Position numbers and translations under genes: made by a program. This document shows, in pieces, positions 34,467 through 42,487 of a stretch of DNA of 64,000 bases (the first letter of the stretch is position 1; every line of letters starts with the position of its first letter). Below the pieces are notes generated by a model. The model was not told where the DNA came from. It saw only the letters and a program-made list of their open reading frames with translations, and did no database searches. This stretch comes from an uncultured Draconibacterium sp. (lineage in GTDB: Bacteria > Bacteroidota > Bacteroidia > Bacteroidales > Prolixibacteraceae), in assembly GCF_963677155.1 (NCBI RefSeq), contig NZ_OY781884.1:3530501-3594500 (forward strand). The letters are read 5' to 3'.

Positions 34467-35110
34467 TTGTCTTCGTTTGGTTCTTCTTCAGTTTCTTCTT
34501 CCTGTATTGGTGGTTTAACAACCTTTCGGGTAGAATAATAATCTGTGTGGTACATTTTACGTCTTTTTCGTTTTTGCACAGCCTTCTCTATGGCTTTCAG
34601 CGGAACACCCAAAATGGGTAATAAACTAATCGAGGCTGCTTCCGTTCGCATAAGCCGGTTGTGTTCGGTCATCATCGTTGTGGTTGGATCGCTCTCCGGT
34701 TTCATTTTGTTATACTTAAGAGGTTGGAAATCTTTTAAAAAATCAAGATTTTTCTGGGCGCGTTCCAATTTTGTTTTTTGCTTCGGGCTAACCAGTACCT
34801 CGGGAATTTGTACATCTTCTGATTCCATCTTCACAATGGGATTTTGCATCAGATTATACACCTGAACCGATATTCGGAAATAGGAGATGTGCGAGAATAT
34901 CAACGAATCCTGAGCACATACAGCAAGTTTAAAAACTCCATTGGATCTCGTAATGTCTTTTTCTAAAGTTCGTGGGTTAATTACATATACATCGGCAATT
35001 GGAAGCCCTTCGTTGGTTACTGTTTTTCCTTCGATAATGAATGTGGAGGAGTCCTGCGCATAAACATTAATACAGCAGGTGAGGGTTAACAGAATGGTTA
35101 ATGTTTTCAT
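34463..35110 (-). CDS. CarboxypepD_reg-like domain secreted protein
   Basis: 215 residues. The signal peptide MKTLTILLTLTCCINVYAQ fixes the start at 35110. Residues about 25-105 are a CarboxypepD_reg/CNA-B-like beta-sandwich (IIEGKTVTNEGLPIADVYVI, NGVFKLAVCAQDSLIFSHIS); the rest is charged and probably helical, ending in an acidic tail (EEETEEEPNEDN). It is predicted periplasmic. It converges on the PorE-like gene with a 4-bp overlap of the 3' ends. The start codon itself forms the closing end of the hairpin repeat at 35108-35145. Confidence 0.75.
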   Translation of the reverse strand: MKTLTILLTLTCCINVYAQDSSTFIIEGKTVTNEGLPIADVYVINPRTLEKDITRSNGVFKLAVCAQDSLIFSHISYFRISVQVYNLMQNPIVKMESEDVQIPEVLVSPKQKTKLERAQKNLDFLKDFQPLKYNKMKPESDPTTTMMTEHNRLMRTEAASISLLPILGVPLKAIEKAVQKRKRRKMYHTDYYSTRKVVKPPIQEEETEEEPNEDN

Positions 35111-35241
35111 CTAATTAAAGTTGTTCGTTTTCTAAGGAATAAGATGGAACTCGCATGAATTTAATGATTCGACTAGGTGTGGAAACTTTCTCATGCTCGT
35201 TTCATACTATTAAAGTTGTTTGCTTTTAGCGGTATAGTATG
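35108..35241 (-). repeat. Tandem covarying hairpin repeat, locus 1
   Basis: On the plus strand two hairpins lie 95 nt apart: CATCTAATT ... GAATAAGATG (35108-35145) and CATACTAT ... ATAGTATG (35203-35241). A third, decayed unit starts near 35297, again about 94 nt on, keeping GCATGCTTGTTTCAT. The loops are similar (TTAAAGTTGTTYGYTTT) while the stems differ yet still pair. Conserved flanks are TCATGCTCGTTT before and GTAACTCGAACG or GGAACTCGCATGA after. In the minus direction the proximal hairpin ends in the ATG of gene 34463-35110. Same family as 40764-40892. Confidence 0.55.
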
Positions 35242-35397
35242 TAACTCGAACGCGTTTTAATAACCCTGTTGGAGGCAATACTTTGCATGCTTGTTTCATT
35301 TTTGTTTAGTTTTCAGTACAAAAGTCGTAAATACTTGTTTTAAGGTAACTGAAAAAAAACTAAACTATGTTAATAGATTTGTTTGAGGGAGATTTGC

Positions 35398-36327
35398 TTA
35401 CTGCGTAGCCGGAGTGTAGGGAATACGAAAATAGAATACACTTCCTTTATCGACTGTTGAGGTAAAGCTTATATCTCCTTTTAATAATTCGATGTTGCCT
35501 TTACAGATTGAAAGTCCCAGTCCAACGCCATCGTAAAGCTCTTTGTGTTCGTTATGTACCTTTTGAAAACGGTTAAAAATGTATTGTTGTTTCTCGGGTG
35601 CAATGCCAATTCCCGAGTCTTCAATTGTAAATTTTAATTTATTATTTTCAAGCTCATACCCTAATTTTATGGTGCCTGTTTCTGTATATTTATTGGCGTT
35701 GTTGAGCAAATTCATGATCACCTTCTGAAGTTTTCCGGCATCAGTAATAATGTTGCTTTTTTCATCGCTCAGTCCTTTTTCTACTACAAACTTTATCGAA
35801 TCTTTTATTATGGAGGGAAAAGCTGTATTTATTTCATCAATCATATTGTTTAGGGAAAAAGTGTTGTTGGATACTTTTACATTTCCCGATTCAATCATTG
35901 AAATATCGAGTAGCTGATTGACGATATATAGTAACTGATTTGAGCTGTTGCGAATGATGGCAAGGTACCTTTTTACTTCTTCTTCGTTAAGATTATGGGC
36001 GTTCAAAATATCAGAAAAGCCAACGATGCTATTCATCGGAGTTCTTATTTCGTGCGAAATATTTTGCAGAAATGCTGTTTTCAAATCGTTGCTTCTTTTT
36101 GCCTCCGACTCGGCCTGGCGTATTTTTCTCATGTGCGATTTTAGTAGAAAAAATAGAAGAGCTGATGTGGCTGCAACATAAAACCATCCTTTGTAGGTTT
36201 GTAGTTTGGTAAGTAGCAGGTGATCGCCGGTTATCGACAACAAAAAATTATCGGAAAAAATGACCCAAAGTCCTCCAATAATGAGGTAAAGCAGTGTAAT
36301 ACGATATTCAAACTTTATCTTATTCAT
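35398..36327 (-). CDS. Sensor histidine kinase (HisKA-HATPase_c)
   Basis: 309 residues. Two membrane helices (about 9-27 and 49-63) enclose a short loop of about 20 residues, too small for a classical periplasmic sensor domain. HisKA follows with the phosphoacceptor His92 in ISHEIRTPMN, then the ATPase domain: N box VIMNLLNNANKYTETG, G1 IEDSGIGIAPEKQ, and GVGLGLSICKGNIELLKGDI. No receiver domain and no response regulator nearby, so it is an orphan kinase. It lies 32 bp downstream of the K+ channel gene, same strand, and may be cotranscribed. Confidence 0.92.
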   Translation of the reverse strand: MNKIKFEYRITLLYLIIGGLWVIFSDNFLLSITGDHLLLTKLQTYKGWFYVAATSALLFFLLKSHMRKIRQAESEAKRSNDLKTAFLQNISHEIRTPMNSIVGFSDILNAHNLNEEEVKRYLAIIRNSSNQLLYIVNQLLDISMIESGNVKVSNNTFSLNNMIDEINTAFPSIIKDSIKFVVEKGLSDEKSNIITDAGKLQKVIMNLLNNANKYTETGTIKLGYELENNKLKFTIEDSGIGIAPEKQQYIFNRFQKVHNEHKELYDGVGLGLSICKGNIELLKGDISFTSTVDKGSVFYFRIPYTPATQ

Positions 36328-36359
36328 AAAAGAAAAAAAGAATCAATAGCATTCGGTAA

Positions 36360-37418
36360 TTATATGGGAGCTTCGCTTTCCATTACTTCTTTCAGGCGTT
36401 TTATTTGTGTCGGATTTCCCAAAACAAAAAGCTGATCGTTGCGCGAAAGTATCATTTGCGGATCGGGATTAAAAACGTAACGAGCTCCACTTATTTTTAT
36501 GCCAATAATGTTGGCACCTGTTGTTTCTCGAACTTTAAGTTCGGCAATTGATTTGCCCACAAAACGTTGTGCCAGGTTCTTACATGGTACTTCTTCCAGT
36601 GTAACATCCTGCGATTTTTGCAGCAAAATATATTCGATAAACTCAACAACATCGGGTTGGTGAACCAGCTTTGCCATCCGCTGGCCTCCAATGCGTTCAG
36701 GCATAATTACATTGGTCGCACCGGCACGTTTTAATTTCATCTGGCTTTCCAGTTCCGAAGCGCGGCTTATAACGGTAAGTCCCGGGTTCATGCTTCGGGC
36801 AGTAAGCACTACAAAAACGTTATCTGCATCGTTTGGAGTAGTGGCAATTAACGCACGTGCCCTGTTAATACCGGCTTGTTCCAGCGTTTCTTCGTGCGTT
36901 GCATCACCCTTTATATACAAAAGGTTTTCGTTCTCCCGAATTCGGGATATAACATTGTCGCGTTTATCAAGGATAACAAACTTCACCTCATTTTCGGCCA
37001 GTTCCATGGCTGCCTGTTCTCCATTTCGGCCATATCCCACAATAATTACGTGGTCTTTTAATTTTGCAATTTTTTTATCCACCCTGTACGTTTTTATATA
37101 GTTAGCCAATTCTCCGTCGAAAACAAAACGCGCCATATTTGAGCCTACATACGCTAAACTACCCAGGCTCATAATAATTAAGCCAATGGTAAATATTTTT
37201 CCATCGGGGGTTAAGGGATGCGAACCAACCTCTTTAAACCCAACAGTTGAAATGGTAATCACGGTCATGTACACACTGTCGAGCAGGTTCATCCCCTCGA
37301 TGTAATAATATCCCATTGAGCCAAAAATTAAAATCGAGAAAAGCAGACCTATTCCGATTTTAACGGTTTTGCTCGAAACCGCTTGAAATTTATTAAACTG
37401 TTGGCTACTTGTTGGCAT
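36360..37418 (-). CDS. Potassium channel with RCK (TrkA-N/TrkA-C) domains
   Basis: 352 residues. Two membrane helices (about 20-40 and 74-95) flank a pore loop with the filter TVGF at 58-61 (TISTVGFKEVG); most K+ channels have TVGYG, so the Phe and the missing second Gly are a variant. The RCK domain starts at about 122 with the Rossmann motif HVIIVGYGRNGEQ and ends near 240; TrkA-C covers about 265-350. It is an inner-membrane, ligand-gated two-TM channel of the MthK/GsuK type. It lies 16 bp upstream of the DUF2851 gene's 3' end, in a minus-strand group with the histidine kinase. Confidence 0.9.
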   Translation of the reverse strand: MPTSSQQFNKFQAVSSKTVKIGIGLLFSILIFGSMGYYYIEGMNLLDSVYMTVITISTVGFKEVGSHPLTPDGKIFTIGLIIMSLGSLAYVGSNMARFVFDGELANYIKTYRVDKKIAKLKDHVIIVGYGRNGEQAAMELAENEVKFVILDKRDNVISRIRENENLLYIKGDATHEETLEQAGINRARALIATTPNDADNVFVVLTARSMNPGLTVISRASELESQMKLKRAGATNVIMPERIGGQRMAKLVHQPDVVEFIEYILLQKSQDVTLEEVPCKNLAQRFVGKSIAELKVRETTGANIIGIKISGARYVFNPDPQMILSRNDQLFVLGNPTQIKRLKEVMESEAPI

Positions 37419-37434
37419 GTTAGTCGTCCTGATT

Positions 37435-38727
37435 TTATACTGATGAAACTAATTTCACCCCTAATTGGCAATTTAAACATTTTTTTGATTCGCAGTAATA
37501 GTTTTTTAGTTGAAGTAAAGCTTGCGAATCAAAAGCAGAGCGGGCCTGAACACCCAGATCTGCCCATTTTGAAATGATAGAATTGCTTTCGGCCGGAAGG
37601 TTTTCGAGAAAACCGAGCGCGCGGTTTTTTAACTGGTGTTTGTTTTGTTTTTCGCCGTATACAAACAAGAAAGGAACAATAACATTGATTATCAGAATGT
37701 GGGCTGCTGTATCACCCAGTTCCTTGGGTTGGGTATTTTTCGATAATTTATTGAAGTTGTAGTGGGTATTCCAGTATTCCGAGGCTTTTACCTTAAACAA
37801 TTGTTTCAGTTTTTCAGCGGATTCAATTTCCAGAATTTTTGAAAACAGTCCTTCCGTCTGATAAATAAGTTTCGCCAGTTGCGAAATGCGAATGGTTGGG
37901 AAATTAGACGGACGCAAACGCATAAATTTCCACAAATGGCCTTCAATTCCTTTCAGGTTGTACTTTTTGTACAGAAAAGAATATTCATCGCGAAGCCGGA
38001 TAAAATAATCGTCGCCTAAAAGTTGCTGGTTTAGTAATCCTGAATTTCCAAACAATAATGCTTCCAATTGAAAAAGGCTGTTTTTGTGTTTAAGCAGCGT
38101 TTGGATTGAGAGCGATTTTGCCAGCAATTCAAAGGGAACAGCATTTACTTTAAAACCAAACATTCGTGCCAGTAGTTGAAAAAATGTCTCTTCCCAGTTG
38201 TTGTTATTTTGCTCAAGCTGATCTACAATTGCCTGAGTTTTGGTTTCCAGCCGCTCAATCATCAGTCGGTTAAAACCCAACTGCAGGAGTATTGGATCAA
38301 CTTTGTGAAACTGGTTTTCGCAGGCAATCCAGGTTTGTGCATTTATCAGCTTTTGGTAGTTGTGTTTTAGTTGTTCCGGGTAATTCAAAATCAAAGTTGG
38401 AATAATTTCGCCATTACTTCTTGCGATTGTTATATCGGCTGTTTTAACCACGTGCAGAATTACATTGTCGTAGGCTTTGTCGTTCGAGTGATTGTGTTTG
38501 TCCCAGTCGGAAGCTGATTTATGGATTTCGATATTACCGGCCCAGATCGTTTCGTTTAATTTGATTTTTGCATTAAAAAAATCGGGACCGGAGTCGGTAT
38601 TTTTTCGTCCCTGATCGATAATCTCCACTTGATCGCCTTCATCAGTTTGTAACTGATTTGTTGTAAAAAGCCGGTTTTGCCAAATGTATTGAAGAAATTC
38701 TTCGGGCATATCTTGTGAGTTAGCCAT
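37435..38727 (-). CDS. DUF2851 family protein
   Basis: 430 residues, the length of this Bacteroidota-restricted family. Typical features: PEEFLQYIWQNRLFTTNQL at the N-terminus, RKNTDSGPDFFNAKIKLNET and WAGNIEIHKSASDWDKHNHS (a His/Asp-rich nuclease-like patch), LLARMFGFKVNAVPFELLAK, and a C-terminal ESKKCLNCQLG with two cysteines. It is cytosolic. Function unknown; the N-terminal GPDFxxAxIxxxxxxxxGxIEIH pattern suggests a PD-(D/E)xK-like fold, which is inference. Confidence 0.85.
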   Translation of the reverse strand: MANSQDMPEEFLQYIWQNRLFTTNQLQTDEGDQVEIIDQGRKNTDSGPDFFNAKIKLNETIWAGNIEIHKSASDWDKHNHSNDKAYDNVILHVVKTADITIARSNGEIIPTLILNYPEQLKHNYQKLINAQTWIACENQFHKVDPILLQLGFNRLMIERLETKTQAIVDQLEQNNNNWEETFFQLLARMFGFKVNAVPFELLAKSLSIQTLLKHKNSLFQLEALLFGNSGLLNQQLLGDDYFIRLRDEYSFLYKKYNLKGIEGHLWKFMRLRPSNFPTIRISQLAKLIYQTEGLFSKILEIESAEKLKQLFKVKASEYWNTHYNFNKLSKNTQPKELGDTAAHILIINVIVPFLFVYGEKQNKHQLKNRALGFLENLPAESNSIISKWADLGVQARSAFDSQALLQLKNYYCESKKCLNCQLGVKLVSSV

Positions 38728-38763
38728 TTGGGAATATTTTAGTTTCCCTTAAAAATAAGGAAA

Positions 38764-38877
38764 ATGTTTGAGATATTGGCGATTGATGGTCTTACTCCGG
38801 TTCTGGCTGTCACTATTTTCGGTGTAATATTCTTCAAGTTCACTACTGGGGGGCGTTCTTTCTTCTTCTTTGTTTAA
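38764..38877 (+). CDS. Possible small hydrophobic protein (37 residues)
   Basis: A short plus-strand frame starting ATG at 38764, with a single membrane-like segment (TPVLAVTIFGVIFFKF) and the tail TTGGRSFFFFV. It fills the gap between two minus-strand genes and overlaps the end of the next by 4 bp. No RBS, promoter or family is recognisable; it could be chance. Confidence 0.2.
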   Translation: MFEILAIDGLTPVLAVTIFGVIFFKFTTGGRSFFFFV

Positions 38878-39404
38878 TTTGAAATTTTCTGGAAAATATC
38901 CCACAAAACAATTCCTGCGCTTACCGAAATGTTGAAAGAATGTTTGGTGCCGTATTGCGGAATTTCAATACTACCGTCGCAAAGATCCACCACACTTTGT
39001 TTTACGCCTTTTACTTCGTTGCCAAAAACCAAGGCAACTTTTTCGTTGTTGGCAGGTTGAAAATCGGGCAGCATAATGCTGTTTTCAACTTGTTCAATGG
39101 CATAAACTTTAAACCCTTCTTGTTGCAATTTTTTTACCACTTCTTCGGTGTGCTCAAAATATTCCCAGTCAACCGATTTTTCGGCGTCGAGCGCGGTTTT
39201 CCTGATTTCGTTGTTGGGAGGTGTAGCTGTAATTCCGCACAGGTAAATTTTATTAATCAGCAAGGCATCCGAAGTGCGGAATACCGAACCGATGTTGTTG
39301 CAGCTTCTGATATTATCGAGCACCACAACAATAGGTGTTTTTGTCGATTGTTTGTATTCTTCAACGCTTAAACGGCCAAGTTCTATATTTCTGAGTTTGC
39401 GCAT
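38874..39404 (-). CDS. SpoU (TrmH) family RNA methyltransferase
   Basis: 176 residues, just the catalytic SPOUT domain. The three motifs are present: VVLDNIRSCNNIGSVFRTSD (motif 1), NNEKVALVFGNEVKGVKQSV (motif 2) and SIEIPQYGTKHSFNISVSAG (motif 3). It transfers a methyl group from SAM to the 2'-O of a tRNA or rRNA nucleotide. No N-terminal L30e-like substrate-binding domain, so it is of the short TrmH/TrmL-like kind and the target is not fixed. It lies 24 bp downstream of the arginine deiminase gene, same strand. Confidence 0.9.
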   Translation of the reverse strand: MRKLRNIELGRLSVEEYKQSTKTPIVVVLDNIRSCNNIGSVFRTSDALLINKIYLCGITATPPNNEIRKTALDAEKSVDWEYFEHTEEVVKKLQQEGFKVYAIEQVENSIMLPDFQPANNEKVALVFGNEVKGVKQSVVDLCDGSIEIPQYGTKHSFNISVSAGIVLWDIFQKISN

Positions 39405-39428
39405 AAATTTTTTCTTATTAATAATATT

Positions 39429-40688
39429 CTACCAGTTCACTGCGGCTCTTCTGAATGGTTGCGACATACAACGCGCACCGCCTCCTCCGCGTGCCAGTTC
39501 CGATCCTGCAATGGTTACTACACATTTTTTGTAATCATCAACCGATCTTTTCCCCGAAATGATATCGGTGGCTGCAACTACCTCGTAGCCGTTATTGTTC
39601 AGCTCTTCAATGGTGTGTACGTTGCGCTGGTAGCCAATTATTTTTCCCGGAGCAAAAGCTAAAAAGTTAGCACCACTGTGCCATTGTTCGCGCTCCTGTA
39701 TCCACTCATCGCTGTTGCCACCACACGAAATTGGTTTTAAATCCATTCCCAGTTTTTTTAACGCTTTTGGCAGGTTGGGCATTTCTTCAATCCGGTTTAC
39801 TTCGCCGTTTTCAATCTCAATGTGAATGGTTTTAAAACGGCTCATTCCAAAAATTACAGGCGGATAAACCATGCATTCATCAGTATTCAAGAAAGTGAAA
39901 ACCATGTCGAGGTGAATAAACGATTCGGGTGTTTCGGGCAGTTCTTGAATGATAATATGTTGTTTTTCTTTTTTGTGCTTTTTAATGTTTTCGATGATAA
40001 AATCAATTCCCTGTGTGCTGGTTCTTACGCCGGTACCTATTACAAAAATATCGTCGCGCGCAATTTGTACATCGCCTCCTTCCACCATCGATTTTCGGTT
40101 CACCATAATGTTCGATTCGGGTTTGGCAGGGTTCAAAACGTGGGTTTCAATCTCCGGGTGGTACTTATAAATGGCCTCCATAATAACCGATTCCCGCTCG
40201 CGAACAGGATTGGCCATTTTGCCAATAAGCATATCGTTGTTCATTGCCATTGCCGAGTCGCGCGTGAAAAACAGGTTGTGTAAAGGACGTAGCAAAAAAC
40301 GCTCATTACTCAGGTAATTGGTTAGGTTGTTTTTCTCCAGTACCACTCCTTCAATCAGCATTGTTGCCAGCATCTTCGCATCGGTGTCCAACATTTGCTG
40401 GCACGAGTCGATGTATTCGGTCATGCAGATTTCATTCAGCAGTTCTTTTTTTACTTTATCAATAGCCAGAATATCGGCCAAAAGATCTTTCACCTGGTAA
40501 ACCTTTGATACCTTTTTTAACACACCTTCAAACTGGGCATATTCGGTTGAGGCAATCGATAAATTTAAAATGTCGCTGTACAAAGCACGCTCGGCATTTG
40601 CCGGTGTCATGTTTTCAACTTCCGAACCCGGAGTGTGGATAATTACGCCTTCCAGTTGGCCAATTTCTGAATGAACCGATGTTTGCAT
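39429..40688 (-). CDS. arcA: Arginine deiminase
   Basis: 419 residues. It hydrolyses arginine to citrulline and ammonia. The start at 40688 (MQTSVHSEIGQLEGVIIHTP) puts the family's SEIG..L..V..H.PG motif at the N-terminus; frames upstream to 40706 and 40766 stay open. Catalytic residues seen: FFTRDSAM, VEGGDVQ, the FIHLDMVFTF His/Asp, and the nucleophile Cys in GGGGARCMSQP near the C-terminus. A TATCTTTG box lies at 40718-40725, between the two upstream ATGs, which supports the shorter forms. No carbamate kinase or ornithine carbamoyltransferase is next to it, so it is not a classic arcABC operon. Confidence 0.87.
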   Translation of the reverse strand: MQTSVHSEIGQLEGVIIHTPGSEVENMTPANAERALYSDILNLSIASTEYAQFEGVLKKVSKVYQVKDLLADILAIDKVKKELLNEICMTEYIDSCQQMLDTDAKMLATMLIEGVVLEKNNLTNYLSNERFLLRPLHNLFFTRDSAMAMNNDMLIGKMANPVRERESVIMEAIYKYHPEIETHVLNPAKPESNIMVNRKSMVEGGDVQIARDDIFVIGTGVRTSTQGIDFIIENIKKHKKEKQHIIIQELPETPESFIHLDMVFTFLNTDECMVYPPVIFGMSRFKTIHIEIENGEVNRIEEMPNLPKALKKLGMDLKPISCGGNSDEWIQEREQWHSGANFLAFAPGKIIGYQRNVHTIEELNNNGYEVVAATDIISGKRSVDDYKKCVVTIAGSELARGGGGARCMSQPFRRAAVNW

Positions 40689-40717
40689 AATTGCGTATAA
40701 TCTCATGTTTTCGAAAC

Positions 40718-40725
40718 CAAAGATA
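40718..40725 (-). promoter_or_regulatory. -7 promoter box of arcA
   Basis: TATCTTTG on the minus strand matches TAnnTTTG, 30 bp before the ATG at 40688; it places transcription start downstream of the hairpin repeat. Confidence 0.4.
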
Positions 40726-40763
40726 TAAACTTTGTATGGTCTGTAATTGATAAACGAATATTT

Positions 40764-40892
40764 CATGTGATTAGAATTGTTTATTTTCTGAGGTATCACA
40801 TGGAAGGCTCACCTAAATTATGTCTTTTTCTTTGAAATTTTCCCATGCGACTTTCATCTGTTTTTAATTGTCTATTTTTATGGCAACAGATG
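40764..40892 (-). repeat. Tandem covarying hairpin repeat, locus 2
   Basis: On the plus strand two hairpins lie 91 nt apart: CATGTGAT ... ATCACATG (40764-40802) and CATCTGTT ... AACAGATG (40855-40892). The loop of the first (TAGAATTGTTTATTTTCTGA) resembles that of 35108-35145 (TTAAAGTTGTTCGTTTTCTA), and flanks GTAACCCGTACGA and CCCATGCGACTTT match those at locus 1. The four stems differ in sequence but pair in each case. The proximal hairpin ends, in the minus direction, in an ATGAAA in frame with arcA. Confidence 0.55.
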
Positions 40893-41012
40893 TAACCCGT
40901 ACGATTATAATCGTTCGTCGTTATGTGAAAAATTATCTCAGATTATGTGTATTCGGACAGACTTTTTGTTATACTCGTTTCGTTCTACTTTTATGTTGCT
41001 AAAAATGTTTTG

Positions 41013-41597
41013 ATGAAAAGGTTTGTCTTTATAATAGTTTTACTGATGGGAGCGTGGCTTGCCGAAGGGCAGGAAAACGATTCTTCTGAGGTAAATATGG
41101 GCTATGTTCAGGATGGCGATACCATTATTTTCAAGAACATTAAAGAGATTCCTGTTTTCCCGGATCGTGAGTTTAAAAACAAACGAGAATACCGGCGTTA
41201 TACACGTTACATACAAAAAGTAAAAAAAGTTTATCCGCTGGCGGTGAAAGCACGCGAATTACTCAAAGAATACGAACCGGAATATAATGCTTTGGAAACG
41301 AGAAAAGAGCAGCGGAGTTTGATGAAGCACCTTGAAAAAGAACTATTGGACAGACACAAAAATGAATTGAAAAAGTGGTCGATCTCGGATGGGCGGATTT
41401 TGTTAAAGCTGATCAACCGCGAAACAAAAAGAACACCATATAGTTTGATTAAAGATTTCAGGGGAGGATTTAGTGCTACCTTTTGGCAGGGCATTGCCCG
41501 GCTTTTCAGAAATGATTTGAAAGCCGGTTACGATCCTGATGAAGAAGACCAGGTGCTGGAAGAAATTGTTACTTTAATTGAATTAGGATATTATTAA
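41013..41597 (+). CDS. DUF4294 domain protein with signal peptide
   Basis: 194 residues from the ATG at 41013, which begins the signal peptide MKRFVFIIVLLMGAWLAEGQ; the open frame to 40947 is rejected. The mature protein contains the DUF4294 pattern: DGDTIIFKNIKEIPVFPDRE, then EYRRYTRYIQKVKKVYPLAV and WSISDGRILLKLINRETKRT. It is predicted periplasmic; function unknown. Within Bacteroidota. It starts a three-gene plus-strand operon: its stop is 1 bp from the next start. Confidence 0.85.
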   Translation: MKRFVFIIVLLMGAWLAEGQENDSSEVNMGYVQDGDTIIFKNIKEIPVFPDREFKNKREYRRYTRYIQKVKKVYPLAVKARELLKEYEPEYNALETRKEQRSLMKHLEKELLDRHKNELKKWSISDGRILLKLINRETKRTPYSLIKDFRGGFSATFWQGIARLFRNDLKAGYDPDEEDQVLEEIVTLIELGYY

Positions 41598-41598
41598 A

Positions 41599-42165
41599 AT
41601 GCGGGAACACATCCGAACTTTTATTGGCATAAAAATAACTCCGAACAAGGACGTAATTAAGTTGCTTCAGCATTTAAAAACTCGGTTTCCCAACGACCGA
41701 ATAAACTGGGTTGATCCCAATAATTTTCATTTAACCTTGCGTTTTATAGGCAACACAACACGCGAACAACTGTATGAATTGGTTGACCGATTGGAGGATT
41801 TATTTTCTGATAAACCAAGATTTGAAATCACCTTAAAAGGAGTTGGCTATTTTAAAAGCAAAAGCCAGCCAACTGTTTTGTTTATTAAGCTCAACAAATC
41901 GGAAGAGTTGTTGCAACTGGTGCCGGAAATCGAGGAGCAAGTGGTTACCTGTGGTTTTGATCGCGAGGAAAAAACATTCAGGCCACACTTAACGTTAGGT
42001 CGTATAAAATCGGTCGAAAACAGAACCCGTTTTTTCTCAATTTTAGATGAAATGCCAACGGAAGAATACCAGAAAGCTGAGGTGAAAGAACTAATTTTAT
42101 TTCAAAGTATATTAAAACAAACGGGGCCGGAATACAGGTCAATAAAAACATTTCTATTAAAATGA
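41599..42165 (+). CDS. thpR: RNA 2',3'-cyclic phosphodiesterase (2H family)
   Basis: 188 residues. The two HxT motifs of the 2H phosphoesterase/LigT family are present: FHLTLRFIG (His44, Thr46) and RPHLTLGRI (His130, Thr132), with the characteristic N-terminus IRTFIGIKI. ThpR opens 2',3'-cyclic phosphates on RNA ends; it was first described as 2'-5' RNA ligase. Cytosolic. Genes on both sides are almost contiguous (1 bp spacing upstream, 4-bp ATGA overlap downstream), so it is translationally coupled. Confidence 0.92.
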   Translation: MREHIRTFIGIKITPNKDVIKLLQHLKTRFPNDRINWVDPNNFHLTLRFIGNTTREQLYELVDRLEDLFSDKPRFEITLKGVGYFKSKSQPTVLFIKLNKSEELLQLVPEIEEQVVTCGFDREEKTFRPHLTLGRIKSVENRTRFFSILDEMPTEEYQKAEVKELILFQSILKQTGPEYRSIKTFLLK

Positions 42166-42479
42166 TTGCTAAAACACCACAACCACCTTATTATGCAGTA
42201 ATTTTTACTTCAGAGCGCACGTCAATTGATGAAGGTTATGCAGAAATGGCAACCCAAATGCTGGAGTTGGCTAAACTACAGCCCGGTTTTTTAGGAGAGG
42301 AATCAGCCCGTGAAGAATTGGGAATAACTGTTTCGTACTGGGAGAGCCTGGAAGCGATTAAAAACTGGAAACAAAATGCCAAACATTTGCAGGCACAAAA
42401 ACAGGGGAAGGAAAAGTGGTATAAAAAATACAAGCTAAGAGTAGCGCAAGTAGAACGCGATTCGGATTTTGGTTTCTGA
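42162..42479 (+). CDS. Antibiotic biosynthesis monooxygenase (ABM) domain protein
   Basis: 105 residues. The pattern PPYYAVIFTSERTSIDEGYA - EMATQMLELAKLQPGFLGEE - ITVSYWESLEAIKNWKQNAK is the single ferredoxin-like ABM domain. Such proteins are dimeric; most have no defined reaction, and some are oxygenases or haem-degrading. It overlaps thpR by 4 bp (ATGA) and ends the operon. Confidence 0.87.
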   Translation: MIAKTPQPPYYAVIFTSERTSIDEGYAEMATQMLELAKLQPGFLGEESAREELGITVSYWESLEAIKNWKQNAKHLQAQKQGKEKWYKKYKLRVAQVERDSDFGF

Positions 42480-42487
42480 TTGCCGGG

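Noticed and set aside
40689-40766. ATG at 40766 as the arcA start
   Set aside because: The extra residues are not part of the arginine deiminase family pattern, and a -7 promoter box lies downstream of that ATG. The ATG belongs to the hairpin repeat.
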